The notes under the pieces were generated by a model that saw only the letters and a list, made by a program, of their open reading frames with translations, ran no database searches and was not told the origin of the DNA. The position numbers and the translations under genes were made by a program. A stretch of 64,000 bases of DNA from NCBI GenBank assembly GCA_022495005.1, contig JAGYXB010000510.1, positions 620,001 to 684,000 of the forward strand, in the 5' to 3' direction. Of this stretch, positions 46,476-57,923 are shown piece by piece. Source of the stretch: Rhyacophila brunnea. Taxonomy: Eukaryota > Arthropoda > Insecta > Trichoptera > Rhyacophilidae. Positions within the stretch are counted from its first letter, which is position 1, and every line of letters begins with the position of its first letter.

Positions 46476-49400
46476 AGGTTTACAATAAAGACGATTATGG
46501 CATTTTTACACATTGTTAGATTACAATTTTCGCCTGCAGTTACTGTTTTTTTTAATATATCTGACATAAAGCACGAAATATTTCTTTTCGAATTTGTTTG
46601 TCACTCATAAAAATGATACAATACTGTCCCAAAGTGTAACAACTCGACGGATGCAATATTTATTTCTCTTTGCTAACCAACAAACCTTTCTGTGTAAGCT
46701 GTAGAGGTGAGTTGGAAATACTGTCACCAGTTTGTGTACTCAAGTTTCGGATGAAACTACCCATACTCAGTATGTGTGGCCCAATAAACTTATTCCAAAA
46801 AAACTTGTGATGATATCATCGCGAGTCGCTGTTCTGTGCACTCGCCAGTTGATAGACTTTCAACACTATTGACATTAAATGCGCGCGAACGAGATAGCAC
46901 TTGAATAAAGGTATATTTTAATTTATTAGTCTATTGTGTTCGAATGTATGAATAATAGGTCATAAATTTTGTGTCGCAGCACAGTGGTGAGATGACGCAC
47001 AGGTTTAGGCTTATTATATGACCGCTCAAAACATGTTTAAAGTTAAAAAAAAAAAAAAACAATGTTATTCATTTTTGTTAACAAGAAAATCATAAATTTC
47101 ATTCGACAAGCGGAGCTCAGCGTATTTTTAGCGTACTTTAGTTCCCTGAGCCGATACGTATTTTAAATACTAATATGGAGTTGGTTTTAGTTTCTGTTGA
47201 GTATGAAACTTTGTCGCATACGCACGCCAAACGCTATATTATATAGTATTCCAAATACTAGTAAGTATTTTGGAACAAGTTTCTATACTAAGTGTTTTTT
47301 TATACTGGTCCTAAGTATACTTAGTCTTCAAAATCGACCAGTTTTCCCATCTTTAGTAAGCTGTCTCTTTCCTTCGAGCTTATTCAGGAAGCGCGTGTCT
47401 CACCAAAGTACCAAATCTGTGCTGAGCCCATATAACGCGAATCATAAAGCGTGAGTGCGAGTAGAAAGACTTGCAACTCAATCATGATACACGGCTCCTT
47501 TGAGATTTAATAGGTCGCGATATACTGGCAAGATATATTCTTGGCAGTGTACAAGCTAGGTGACATAATTCATTTTTGAATCGGCATAAATACGTCGCCT
47601 TGACCTCGAGCGCTCTCACTTTGCGCGATTCAATGATACGCCGCGAGTGCATGTGGACGGTTCAATGACGTCACGTGTACCTGGAATGCGCGCAAGTCGT
47701 TACGTGCGAGCCATATCGTACCATCAGGGCTCTACAGAGTGGTCGTAAAGGCGATTTTTAGATGCACTTTGATTTGATGAAACTTACGTTTTTATCAAAA
47801 TTTGTTTGACCAAAAATTATTGTAATCGAAATTCAATGAGGTTGCCAGTGTGGACACTGCGTAATATTGACAGTGTCGTGCAAATTTTATTGTCCTACTA
47901 TTTTTTTAAGCAAATATGACAAGTGTTTACACAGTTTATGCATAAATGTACATACATATTTATAATAATATTATTATTTTCAATTTTATTGATAGTCGCT
48001 AACAAATCTGGAGAACTCACCGCTTTATCAGTAACGATACTTTAAACTACTTAAAATACAATACTTTAAATTAAACATCAAAATACTAACCTATATTCCA
48101 AGACTCACTGTAATAATACGATTTTTAAATTTCGATCGTTACGTTAGTTATTGCTCATATTCCAATTACAAAATGTTAAACTGTTTGCAGAAAATGACGA
48201 TTATTGCATTTGAATATAATCAACAACTAGCACTACCATCGTAACTCGCGATTAAGGAGCCCGGCCTATCTATTGACTATTCTTATAGCAGGTTATTATA
48301 ATAGTATAGTGTAACGTCATCAATTAAGATTGTACCAGTGGCGGAACTACGTGATACATGACCCCGCAGTCTAAGGGGGCAGTACCATTGTTGCTACATT
48401 TGGATCATTAGGCAATGTGGTGATCATTGACCATTCAATTAACTCAATTGGTACCTTGCTCTGAATCAAACGCGATACTTGAATTTTCCAGACGTGGGAT
48501 TCCAACTCGCTACCCTAAATTTGAGTAACCGCGCATACACTGCATACGAACAGTGACACCTAAATGCGCCAGCTATATACTAAAATAAATATTATATATA
48601 TTTATATGACGGTGTTTATTTAATTTTACAAGAAGATAAACACGAAGCACTAACGAGAAGAATGTCAAAGAGTTTTCGATATTTTTTTATTTGTTTACAT
48701 AGATTATAGTATAATAACTGCCGTGTTTATTTTGGAGGCGATAAAATTGCGACGTAACAAAAAAATAAATCGATTAAATAATACAGACAAGACGTTATAT
48801 CTCACCAAACATTAGCAACAAGTTAGCTTTATTCGAGATGTTTTTCTTTCGCTCTGGCTACATTTCAGATTTTCATAAACGTCGCGCTTTTTCTTCAGCC
48901 ATAAACAAAAAAAAAAAGAATAAACGTAGCGCCATCTCTCTCTCGCGCTCAAACTGAAACGCTCTGAAACGACACTCGATTCGAGTGCCGAGCGAAAGGG
49001 CACGATCGCTCGTTTTGCCGGCAATTTCACGAGAGTTATATGTATTCAAAATAATTGACAGCTCGAAAGTGATGTAAATTTTTCCAATATTATTAAACTT
49101 CTCCATTAAATTTGTATCTTATTGACACTCAAAATGGACTGCTCTTGATTCGTTCTCTTTTTAAAATATTTTGCCAATTCCATTTTCAAACGCACTCGTA
49201 ATGCCCCTCTGCCTCTGCTCACTTAATCGGCCGTTTTATAATACGTTTTTTTGACAGAATGATCAGCATTTTATTTATTTTGTATTTCAAATAATAAGAC
49301 ATTGAAACAATCTGTCCAGATTGGATAGCTTTTGACAAAAGCGGTTTTATTACTTAATCAACAGATATATTATTTTTAAAGTAATATTATTTGAAAACAC

Positions 49401-50530
49401 ATAGCTTGAAATAGACTCAGAACATACATAATAATTTTTTTAGAAAACTAATACTTAAACCGAGTGGGATTCAAATACATACCCGTAATTAATATATTAT
49501 CATCGTCATAGATGAGAGCATTTTCTTTTCATACTCTTCCAGTGTCGACTAAATATGATATTATATAACGTTGTGATTTATTTTTGAAAAATTCTGAATA
49601 TAATATAAATGTCACAACTATAATATTATATATATCCCATTTCATATACAGTCTTCATTGATAGAATGAACAAACAATAATCTGCATCTATGACGCCGAC
49701 GTATTTACGATGTGTTTGCCATTATTTTACATTTAAAATGTCACAATCACAATCGCGTGCGTCAAATAAATTAGTCAACAAACTGAAAAGTTATTTTATT
49801 TAATTTTGTATTCATTCTTAATGCCAGAAGTATGTTATTAATAATTTAAATCAGTAAATACAAAGAAACTTTGAACACTTCAGATAGCCTTATTAGGAAT
49901 TATTCGTACGAAAGTAACTTGCTTCCGTAGCTAATAGGTTAGTAGCGTTCGCCCTGAAAGTGAAAGATGTGTTTTCTAATCCCATCCGATCGACAACAAA
50001 AAAACTAGGATTTTACGAATATAATTATAAGAATGTGTTTATGTTATATTTATGTTATATTTTCAAAATTATATATTTTTTTTCAATTTAATAGTCATCT
50101 GACTGTAACTGCGTTTGATCATTATTTTACAAAATACTAAAAGTGTACATATTGGATTAGGTAAAATATTGACAAAATCCGTGGCGGGACCAACATGGCG
50201 CCCTCTAGGAATTGATGCCATTAATAAAACTTTGTTTTGGGATGAGTCGAGTGCCTTTTTTGTCTGGCGAATATCGTTTTCTATGCATAAATTATTTGCG
50301 GAGCCTTGGGTATTGTATAGTCTGAAACGTTTACAATCGAAGTTTGTAAATCTATTAATATCCTAAATATAAAATTCATGAAAAATCGCATTTTGCGATG
50401 TACCTACAAGTGAATATTTTTCGGCTATGTTTTCAAATAAAAATTGATAGTAGGTATGGGGCATATATTTTTGTAATTGTGTTAATTTTTACTTGGATTG
50501 AGTTCTGTCTGTTTTAAAGTCAATACCTAC
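46476..50530. other. Long AT-rich stretch with minor relics
   Basis: No gene recognised. 47826-47865 (AATGAGGTTGCCAGTGTGGA) resembles one arm of the 119-bp hairpin MITE. 48338 opens CAGTGGCGGAACTACG, a possible single hAT end. 49905-49990 and the minus strand of 49440-49500 have degenerate tRNA-like boxes. 48880-49030 is GC-richer, with ORFs of unknown meaning on the minus strand. Confidence 0.45.
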
Positions 50531-51057
50531 CAGTGGCGAAGGGTGGAGGTAGGCTTGTTAAGATTCGACATAAACAATGCACACTAAATTTTGTCAGTCG
50601 TATGTATTTTGTTTTCATTAAATTAAAATTACAAATTTCAGATAGTATTGGTTAGTTTTTGAAATTCGATTAAACCTTGCGTAAACCAAGTCGTAATAGA
50701 TTATAGTCAAAAAATATTCGTCTTTCTATGAAATATCTAAATCATTTTAGATATTTTGTAGATAGAAGAATATTTTTTATCTATTATGGGTTTGTTTAAG
50801 AAGGGCTTAATAAATTTAAAACACTAATCAACACCATCTGTAATATATATTCTTAATTCAACGAAAACAAATAATTATGAAAAGGTGTGCCTTATTATGG
50901 TTTGGTTTAGGTAGGATTTAATTGATTTTTAAAACTAACCAGCGCCATCTGCAAATTTTATTCTTAGTTAAATGAAAACAAATAAGTATGTCTGACAAAG
51001 TTTTATGTAAACTATTAATGTCGGATCTTAACAGCCTACATCCACCCTTCGCCAAAG
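50531..51057. mobile_element. CAGTGGCG foldback MITE, copy F4
   Basis: CAGTGGCGAAGGGTGGAGGT at the left; ACAGCCTACATCCACCCTTC then GCCAAAG at the right, the last three bases altered. Internal words as in F3. About 1 kb upstream of the first tomosyn exon seen. Confidence 0.85.
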
Positions 51058-51891
51058 AAACTTATTTTGGTATTTACGCCATTATCAATGAACAATATGT
51101 TTTAGTTGTAGTATTATTAATTAATACTGTATAGATGCACGTATGTGATGTGTTAATAAGGTTTACCATTTAAGTATGAATTTCTTGTATTAGTAATGAA
51201 TGAACGATTCTATTGAATGTTAAATTAATCTGTTTGTGGAATATCTCACTACCTTTGACAGGTTTAAAATTAGGCAGATTGGTAGATACCTACGTCATAC
51301 GGAGAGTAAAGTTCATCTGAGAATGTATTATATTGCTGGCTTTGTATCATATATCCATTGGTTGTCAAACGTAAGTACCTACTTCTGATTTAGTACCTAC
51401 ATAGATCAGTATCTCTTGAAAGTGTGATCAGATGGTTTGATTGTATTATACAATATAATTATACCGATTTATTCAAAGACTTTTCAATAGAATGTGTCAT
51501 ATACGCATTTCTTAATAGGAATTTTGAAACAGTTCGATTTTTGAATAGAACCTGGTTAATTATACTTATATTCAGGGAACTTAGAAATAATGAAAACTGA
51601 AATACCTAACAGGTAAGGAGTAGCAGGTAACCGATCTCGAGTAAGAAATAATCTGGGATAAACTTAAACACATGTCAAGAATACGTCATACTACGTCGAA
51701 TACTGACAACTACTGCTCCCAGTTTGTACGTGCATAATATGTGTTTCATTTTCGTAGGACACTCATACATTCAAAAAACTCCATCAAAATGTAGTGTATT
51801 GAATATTACCTATCGGAATAATTCTATTTATTATCTGTTCTGTGCTTATATTACATTATTCTCAAAACCTTCTTTTTCTCTTTTGTTTCAG
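51058..51891. other. Intron sequence upstream of tomosyn exon
   Basis: AT-rich, no repeat recognised. It ends in a pyrimidine-rich acceptor, CTTTTTCTCTTTTGTTTCAG. Confidence 0.7.
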
Positions 51892-51955
51892 TGTAAGACC
51901 AACACATCCGGGTTCCGTGGTACAGATCATTGATAATCCCCTAGACGCCAGTAAA
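51892..51955 (+). CDS. tomosyn: Tomosyn (syntaxin-binding protein 5 family), internal exon a
   Basis: 64 nt after an acceptor TTTGTTTCAG and before a donor AAA then GTAAGT. The first base completes a codon from an exon not seen; 21 codons follow: VRPTHPGSVVQIIDNPLDAS then K. This matches the stretch between WD40 blades in tomosyn (family pattern: S-V/T-HPG-VV-I-D-P-D--K, then LLIG-E-G). Tomosyn is a cytosolic protein with two WD40 propellers and a C-terminal R-SNARE motif. It binds syntaxin/SNAP-25 and holds back vesicle fusion. The exon lies in the N-terminal propeller. It was missed as an ORF because another frame is longer. No earlier exon was found in the 51.9 kb upstream. Confidence 0.88.
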
Positions 51956-52017
51956 GTAAGTTTTACTATTTGTATACCTAATTAATTATTTATTAAATGG
52001 TGAATTGAGCATTTAAA

Positions 52018-52100
52018 TGATTCAATTCAATTAATTTATTTTACATATTGTGGACATTACAAATTATAAGTTTAAGACGTTCACAACATGACATTTAGAA
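52018..52100 (-). repeat. 3' end of a Jockey-like element
   Basis: On the minus strand: CATGTTGTGAACGTCTTAAA, then GTAAAATAAATTAATTGAAT repeated as TTGAA units. This resembles the 3' end of J1 near 20560-20612 and J2 near 21350-21428. It may belong to J3 (52725-53426), split by about 600 bp of other sequence. Confidence 0.55.
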
Positions 52101-52724
52101 ACAACGAAATATTATTAAAACAATATTAGGTACTATCACTTCCCTCCATTTTGAGTGAGAGAATTATTCAACTGTCACTTTGTGTTTTGTTTTCTTTTTT
52201 ATCGTCTGTATTTGGGATGAAGGTGGATAATTAAGGCACCGGAATTGTGATGGAAGCGGCGAGTTTATTTACGTTTATTATACTATATGGTTACATTTTT
52301 AATAATTTAATTCTACGGAGGGCGAAATGTACGCGTTCGCGATTTTGCTGCTTGTCGCGATCTCCGCGCCATCTTGTGATTTTTTTCAACGAGAGCCGTT
52401 GGCGAAAGAAGGCGACGTTGCAAATCGTCAACGGTTATATTATGGCATTGTTGCTATTCAACATATTATAATCTACTCTAAGGCATTGCCGGCTCGGCTC
52501 TGTTATTATTATTTAATTTTCGTAATCAGCGCTTTATTATTTGTTGGCTTTGATACCGATTCGGGCGTCTCCAGATACACAAAGACATCCCCAAATGGGG
52601 ACCATACGGGGGTGTCACAGTACATAACAAAAGAGATAGATCAGTATTAAGTTATTCTACGGTATAAATGTGTAAATACAAAAAAAATATATAGGTACAA
52701 GGAAGTAGGTACTCCGGATGAGTT

Positions 52725-53426
52725 AAGCAGACCCTATTTTAATAATTTATAAAATAACGTCCACCTATACTCATCCTCACGTAGATGGAATATATCAACA
52801 TCCGAAGCGATTTGGTTGAACAGAGTTATTGCCCTCCCAATTGGCATCACCAATGGCAGGTTAGTTCTGCTCCTCGGGAGAACAAACAACTGATGCTCCC
52901 GATTTCTAAGATAGTTATCAGGGACACACAAGTCAATACTACCAAGAATGGCAGAGTTCTCATTCACACCACGTATAAGTCGAAAAAAATACGTGGCCAA
53001 ATATTGATATCTTCTAGCACTTAAACTACAGTATGTAAGCATACCTAAGAGAAAGTCAGTTGGATAAAGCCACGGATAGTATCCATATAACCTCAAATAA
53101 AGGAGTCTCAAAAATTTCTTTTGAACTCGCTCCACCATAAGGTCATATTTCAACCAATGCGGGGCCCAAACAATCGACCCACTCTCAAGCCGGCTTCTCA
53201 CTAAGGAATTATAAAGAATTTTTAATACAGTAACATCTGAAAAGACCCGGGAAGTACGCAAGACGAAGCCCAACATTTGTAGCGCCTTTTTACAAATGAT
53301 AGCAATATGACCACTAAATGACAGTCTACTGTCAAACGTAATGCCATGATTCCTTACAGATCCTGTAAGGCATATGTCCCTATGTGCTTGCCAAATTGAA
53401 TCCTCGACTACTTCCTGGCATGACAC
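52725..53426 (-). pseudogene. Jockey-like reverse transcriptase C-terminus, copy J3
   Basis: The longest ORF in the window: 230 codons on the minus strand, ending at 52734. It holds the last part of a non-LTR retrotransposon ORF2 after the RT catalytic core. In order: GITFDSRLSFSGHI, ICKKALQMLGFVLRTSR, LKILYNSLVRSRLESGSIVW, RLYGYYPWLYPTDFLLGML, VPDNYLRNREHQLFVLPRSR, TNLPLVMPIGRAI and SDVDIFHLRE. This is the standard thumb/C-terminal order of lepidopteran Jockey-type elements. The frame is intact, so this copy is young compared with J1, J2 and J4, but it is 5'-truncated (no endonuclease, no YADD-type catalytic box). It lies antisense within a tomosyn intron and is not part of that gene. Confidence 0.9.
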
Positions 53427-53675
53427 TATGATTTATTGTATATACAGTGCGTATGTCATATTAATATGTAGACAAATGCAAGGAATGCTCATTAAGTATC
53501 AAGTTACGGAGGTGACCAGTTGGAGGATCCACGACCGTTTCCCGGCTTGGCACCATGACTTTTCTTGTGTATTATCGTATCAAGTAGACGAAATTCGATC
53601 ACAGCATCCGGTCTATTTATTCATATTCTAAATAGTGATAAGTTGTCAGCTTCGAGATAGGAGTACAGTGCTCAA

Positions 53676-54135
53676 ATTTATTTACTTTGACATAACTTAG
53701 TAAACTTTACAAATTATAAATTATAAACTTTCATAATATTACACGAAAGAAAAACATAGAAATGTGTAACAGTATTAATAATATTTATACAAAAACAGAG
53801 TACATAAGTAATTCAAAGAATAAATAGAAACAATGTCTACCCAAACTATATTAATAGCCAAAGCGATTTGGTTAAACACAGTTATTGGCCTTCCAGAGAA
53901 AAACAACATCTTATGTCATCAATTTCTAAGATAGTTATTAAGGACACATGTGGCAATACCCACGTTATAAGTCGGAAAAAGTACGTAGCCAAATATATAT
54001 AATATCTTCTAACGTGTCGACTACAGTATGTAAACATACTATTTATACAGCCTCAACTAAAATAGTCTCAAAAGTTTGTTTAACCCTCTCCACCATACTT
54101 CAACCCAAACAGTAAACCCATTCTCTGTCATTTAC
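53676..54135 (-). pseudogene. Jockey-like C-terminal relic, copy J4
   Basis: On the minus strand it repeats the C-terminal coding region of J3 (GAGAATGGGTTTACTGTTTG corresponds to the SGSIVW region near 54120, and AACTGTGTTTAACCAAATCG to the LFNQIAS region near 53875). It has deletions and stops, and an AT-rich 3' part to about 53676. Ends about 125 bp before the tomosyn exon at 54261. Confidence 0.75.
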
Positions 54136-54260
54136 CCAATCCAAACTATTAAAATAATATTAGTCTGTTTCGATTAGTTTTACAAAATCTACCTTTTCAG
54201 TTCCTTTCCTCAATCAATGACGACATATTATAGATTCTTTATTAACATTTTTTTATCCAG

Positions 54261-54468
54261 CTCCTGATCGCTTTCGAAAGCGGCCAGATGGCGGTTTGGG
54301 ACCTCCGCACCAAGTCCGCGGAGTTTCGCTGCATCGCTTCGGAGAACCTGCGATGCGTGGCGTGGCACCACGAGGGCAAGCAATTCATGTCCTGTCACAC
54401 GGACGGCTCGCTCGCCACCTGGGCCATGCGACAGCCGCCGAAACCGCTCACCATCTCCTATCCTCATG
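54261..54468 (+). CDS. tomosyn: Tomosyn, internal exon b (WD40 propeller)
   Basis: 208 nt between acceptor TTTTTTTATCCAG and donor G then GTATGT (54469). It encodes 69 residues plus one base. In order: LLIAFESGQMAVWDLRTKSA, EFRCIASENLRCVAWHHEGK, QFMSCHTDGSLATWAMRQ, PPKPLTISYPH. It matches the tomosyn family pattern LLIG-E-G---WDL--K-AE, WHHEGKQF-S-H-DGSL--W and the conserved -PHG end. Two WD40 strands are visible (VWDL and ATWAM). It is GC-rich against its AT-rich introns, as expected for a constrained coding exon. The related l(2)gl family lacks the WHHEGKQF form, so tomosyn is preferred. Confidence 0.95.
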
Positions 54469-55269
54469 GTATGTGTTTTTTTTTTATATATTCACTATTT
54501 TTTATATTTCTGTATATGTACTGATACCTTCCCTAGCTGGATACTGAGAGAGGATGCTCGGAAGCCTTTTATTGTGGGTTATGAGTGAGGGAGGCTTTGG
54601 GGGACATGAATTAAGTATGGAAGCTTGTTATAGTATGTATTAAAACATATCGATTAAAAGTAGGTACTAATCCGCTCCGACACATACGTATATCCATTTA
54701 GAGTTTAGACATTTAAACAGATTTTATGTATTACGATGGAATTTGTTGGTTACTGGTTATTATTATTACGCCAAAAGGTGAATGTTTCGATTTTAGGCTA
54801 GGCTCTTATTTTTGTTAAATGCATCTGACGTATGCCGTAACGCTATATTCCAGAAATTTTGAATATTACTTTTTTGATAACTATCGCAAAGAGCTTTAAA
54901 TTTTTCTCAAATACACTAGATTTTTGAAAAAATAATGTTTTGCCATGCGTATATTATTATATTGTGTTTTAAACAACGTGCTTTTTCTAGCAAAAAGAGG
55001 GAATTTTCCTTGCAAAACGTGTTAAATAAACGTGTCTTGTTCCACTATTTTTTTGGACCCGGAGTCTAGACGTAATAGATTAAGCAAGTGGCTAATATTT
55101 ATTTCTTATAAAAAAAATGTTCTACGAGGCTACGTTCACAATAATAACAGAATATATCCGAGTACATAGTGTGCGTTTGAACTGTGAAATTATAAATACT
55201 GAAAATCAGATATTACATCAAACTGGTGTAACGTCTGGCTTGTCATAATACTGCTTTCATCGTCCTAGT

Positions 55270-55352
55270 ATGCGAGTGCTACGGCACCGTAGCAAACGCT
55301 ACGCTTTCGTAGACCTATTATGGTGTCTCTCTGGCGTAGCTCCGTAGACGCG
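55270..55352. repeat. Cluster of CTACG/CGTAG mini-hairpins
   Basis: GCTACGGCACCGTAGC (a 7-bp stem with a 2-nt loop) is followed by CTACGCTTTCGTAG and then GGCGTAGCTCCGTAGAC: six CTACG or CGTAG words in about 75 bp. It looks like a degraded palindromic repeat; class unknown. Confidence 0.6.
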
Positions 55353-56579
55353 TCATTAAATTTAACAATACATCGCGATATACAATCGAGTCGATTATCT
55401 CCCATCATTTCAATTATCCTACATTTGAGGCTGTTGGTTTCAAAGTCGATATCCTCTGTATTCCCCCCTTTGAGATAATCGCTAAAACCCGTCAAGCATA
55501 TTTATAACTGTAAATAATTAGAAAAGTTGTATAGCTAAATATAATGTCATTATCATCATTAAAATTAATGAAAAATCGTGTATAAACGGAGATAGATTTG
55601 ATATTTTATTATCATACGTACTAATTATAATCAAAAAATATAATAAAAGTAAAAATGGAAATAATAGATTCATTTGTTTTAATCATAAATGAACAATATT
55701 CCAAGCACTATCAAGTGTATCGATCATAAATTAATCGTTTTACTCATATTTCGTTACAATTTAATATAACCGTAAAATCATAGTTACACACTGTATGAAG
55801 ACGATTCTCGACTACATACTTGTTATATAGTTTTCAGTTTCAAGTAAAACGAAAGTTTTGATACATTGAAGGTTTTAATAGCCATATGATGATATTATTA
55901 TAGTGTTTAATATTATGTATATACTATGTAGATAGATTCATTAGTTATAGTTAGGTATGCATTAAATTATATTGGTGTCTCACGGCTAATCTATCAACCT
56001 GGCAATTGTTCACAAGACAACATCATCATAAGTACTCGTATCTATATAGGCCGACATAGCTTGCAAACCAAAATACCTTTGTATACGTACTTGGGCGTCG
56101 CAATCTCGAAACTAGTTACCCATACCATCTGTCTGTATTGGGAAAAGAGCTGAATGGACACGGGGATGCCACATTGTTCCCCTCTATTGGATGCCCTTTG
56201 ACTTATATATGTTAGTGTATGTATAATATACACCATGTGGCCACTGAAGCCTAAAGTTCTATATTGAGACTTTAAATTAGATTTCGCGAAGGTTCGGACT
56301 GTTTTTCAAAGGGATCGCTGTTTCGCAGTCGTAAATAATTAAATATCTACGAATAACAATAGCAAATACCAGATTCAGTTACAGAGATACTTTTGTTAGG
56401 CTTTTGTCAAGTCGAAATAAATTGGATTGGTTTTAGTCATAGAGATACAATTAATAGTTTATTAAGTTTGTCATTGTGTTCCTACTTTGTATTACTTAGT
56501 TTTATTCGATTTTACTTTAGTATTTTCATATTAGTTTTCGGGTCTTTAGGCTTTTGGCTTCATGTCTCTCACTCTTGAT

Positions 56580-56790
56580 GATTTTCTCGTCTTTGGTCAT
56601 GTCCGCTTCTTTGCTGGAGTATATGTACACCACACGGTGCCTCAAAGAATCTCTATCATTCGCCAATTTTCTTGCGTCGTTGCCAGCATCCCGTAGCTTC
56701 GCCATATACACTCCGTATATAGTGTTGAACGACCTTTCAGGACGCCGGAATCCGCATGGCTTGAAGAACAGGCAAGCTAAATTAAAATAT
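56580..56790 (-). pseudogene. LINE C-terminal relic (RTE-like)
   Basis: Minus-strand words GRPERSF-like, YMAKLRDAGNDARKLANDRD, SLRHRV and EADMTKDEK follow the order of the common LINE tail (GRP--RW-D-V--DMR--G----A-DR--WR---RKADP---D). Identity is modest and the conserved tryptophans are lost, so this is a low-level match. Confidence 0.45.
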
Positions 56791-56988
56791 TGACAATAGT
56801 TAATATTTTTTAATTTCTTAGTAATATCTCAACAACGAATCTTTACGACAACGAGATCTAATATATAAATTGTATTGTTATTTTCTTTAGACGAGGATAT
56901 TTCTATCGCGTCCACATCGATTGTCCCTAAATACAATTGGTACTTATGTGGGTTATTTAATTTAATGAGTTTCTTCTTCTTTTTTCAG

Positions 56989-57064
56989 CGAAAACGAATA
57001 AGGATGGTAAATTAGAATCTTGCAAACCAATACAGAGGGTCGAATGGAAGACATCAAAAGCGGG
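56989..57064 (+). CDS. tomosyn: Tomosyn, internal exon c
   Basis: 76 nt between acceptor CTTTTTTCAG and donor GG then GTAAGT (57065). With the last base of exon b the junction codon is GCG (Ala). The exon then reads KTNKDGKLESCKPIQRVEWK, TSKA and two bases (GG) of a Gly codon. This matches the tomosyn segment after PHG (K---GK-ESCKPI-KVE-KT-K), which normally continues into FSGGLP. The continuation would be on an exon past 57065; none was found before 64000. Confidence 0.93.
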
Positions 57065-57923
57065 GTAAGTTATTTTATTTATTTAAAAACAAGTGCGGTT
57101 CTAATACTAATAATGTCGGTGGCAAAGGCTCAGTACTAGCGAGCTTACCTTTAAAATAATAACCTAAAGCCGGGTACTCATTAGCGAGTCGTAACCGTAA
57201 CCATTCCAAATACTGAAACCAACTGTATATGCGAAATAATTATTTATTAGGCTTGCGAACTAATTATGTGGCGTCCATACTGGTTACTGTATAATATGTA
57301 ACGGTAACAGTTATGTCTCGCTAATGAGTAACCGGCTTAAATTATTTCAATATTAAACAACAAAACTATCAGAGACCTCTATATCTATGTATTTAATCTA
57401 TGATTCACATAAAAATAATAGATATACTGTATCCAAGTCTATCGAACCTTCTACTAACATATGCGAACAATGACTTGGTATAATCTGAAGTTTTTGTATG
57501 TAAGATAAATATATCGATGACACAGTTCCATAGTGAATATTTTGAGTAATGGCTGATCAAAGTTTTGACTCACCTTCACTGACTTGTATAAAAGTAACAA
57601 AAACATCGCCCCTACGAGGACAACTAGTAATGTTTTGGAGTTGTAATTTTATGGAACTGAAGAGTAGCGATATACAATGACTAACATAACTCAAAACTTG
57701 AAATTTTTGACTTATCGTACTATGGAACTGAGCCATCGATATTTACTACTTAATTTGTTCTCGTTAAATATAATATAATATTGTATATTCCCGTGACTCT
57801 ACAGTATATACGATGATGGGACGTAGATCTCTTACCTAACTATAATGGATTGTTTTCCATTTACTGTTTTATGATAATAATGCTAGATCTGGACCTGATG
57901 AGAACTAAAAGTGTGTTCTTTAA

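Larger units (their letters stand above)
51956..54260 (+). other. Tomosyn intron with antisense Jockey relics
   Basis: A 2305-bp GT-AG intron, of which nearly half is two Jockey-like relics in antisense orientation (listed separately). 52250-52640 is GC-richer with frames of unknown meaning. Confidence 0.8.
54469..56988 (+). other. Tomosyn intron
   Basis: 2520-bp GT-AG intron; ends CTTCTTCTTTTTTCAG. Contains the CTACG hairpin cluster at 55270 and a retrotransposon relic at 56580. Confidence 0.85.

Noticed and set aside
48338..48560. hAT element starting CAGTGGCGGAAC
   Set aside because: No matching inverted end found; a single 16-bp word is not enough.
52247..52650. Overlapping ORFs of 74 and 107 codons in the tomosyn intron
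   Set aside because: No recognisable domain and no splice-site fit with the tomosyn exon phases.
54228..54467. 79-codon minus-strand ORF
   Set aside because: Shadow of tomosyn exon b, whose plus-strand translation is unmistakable.
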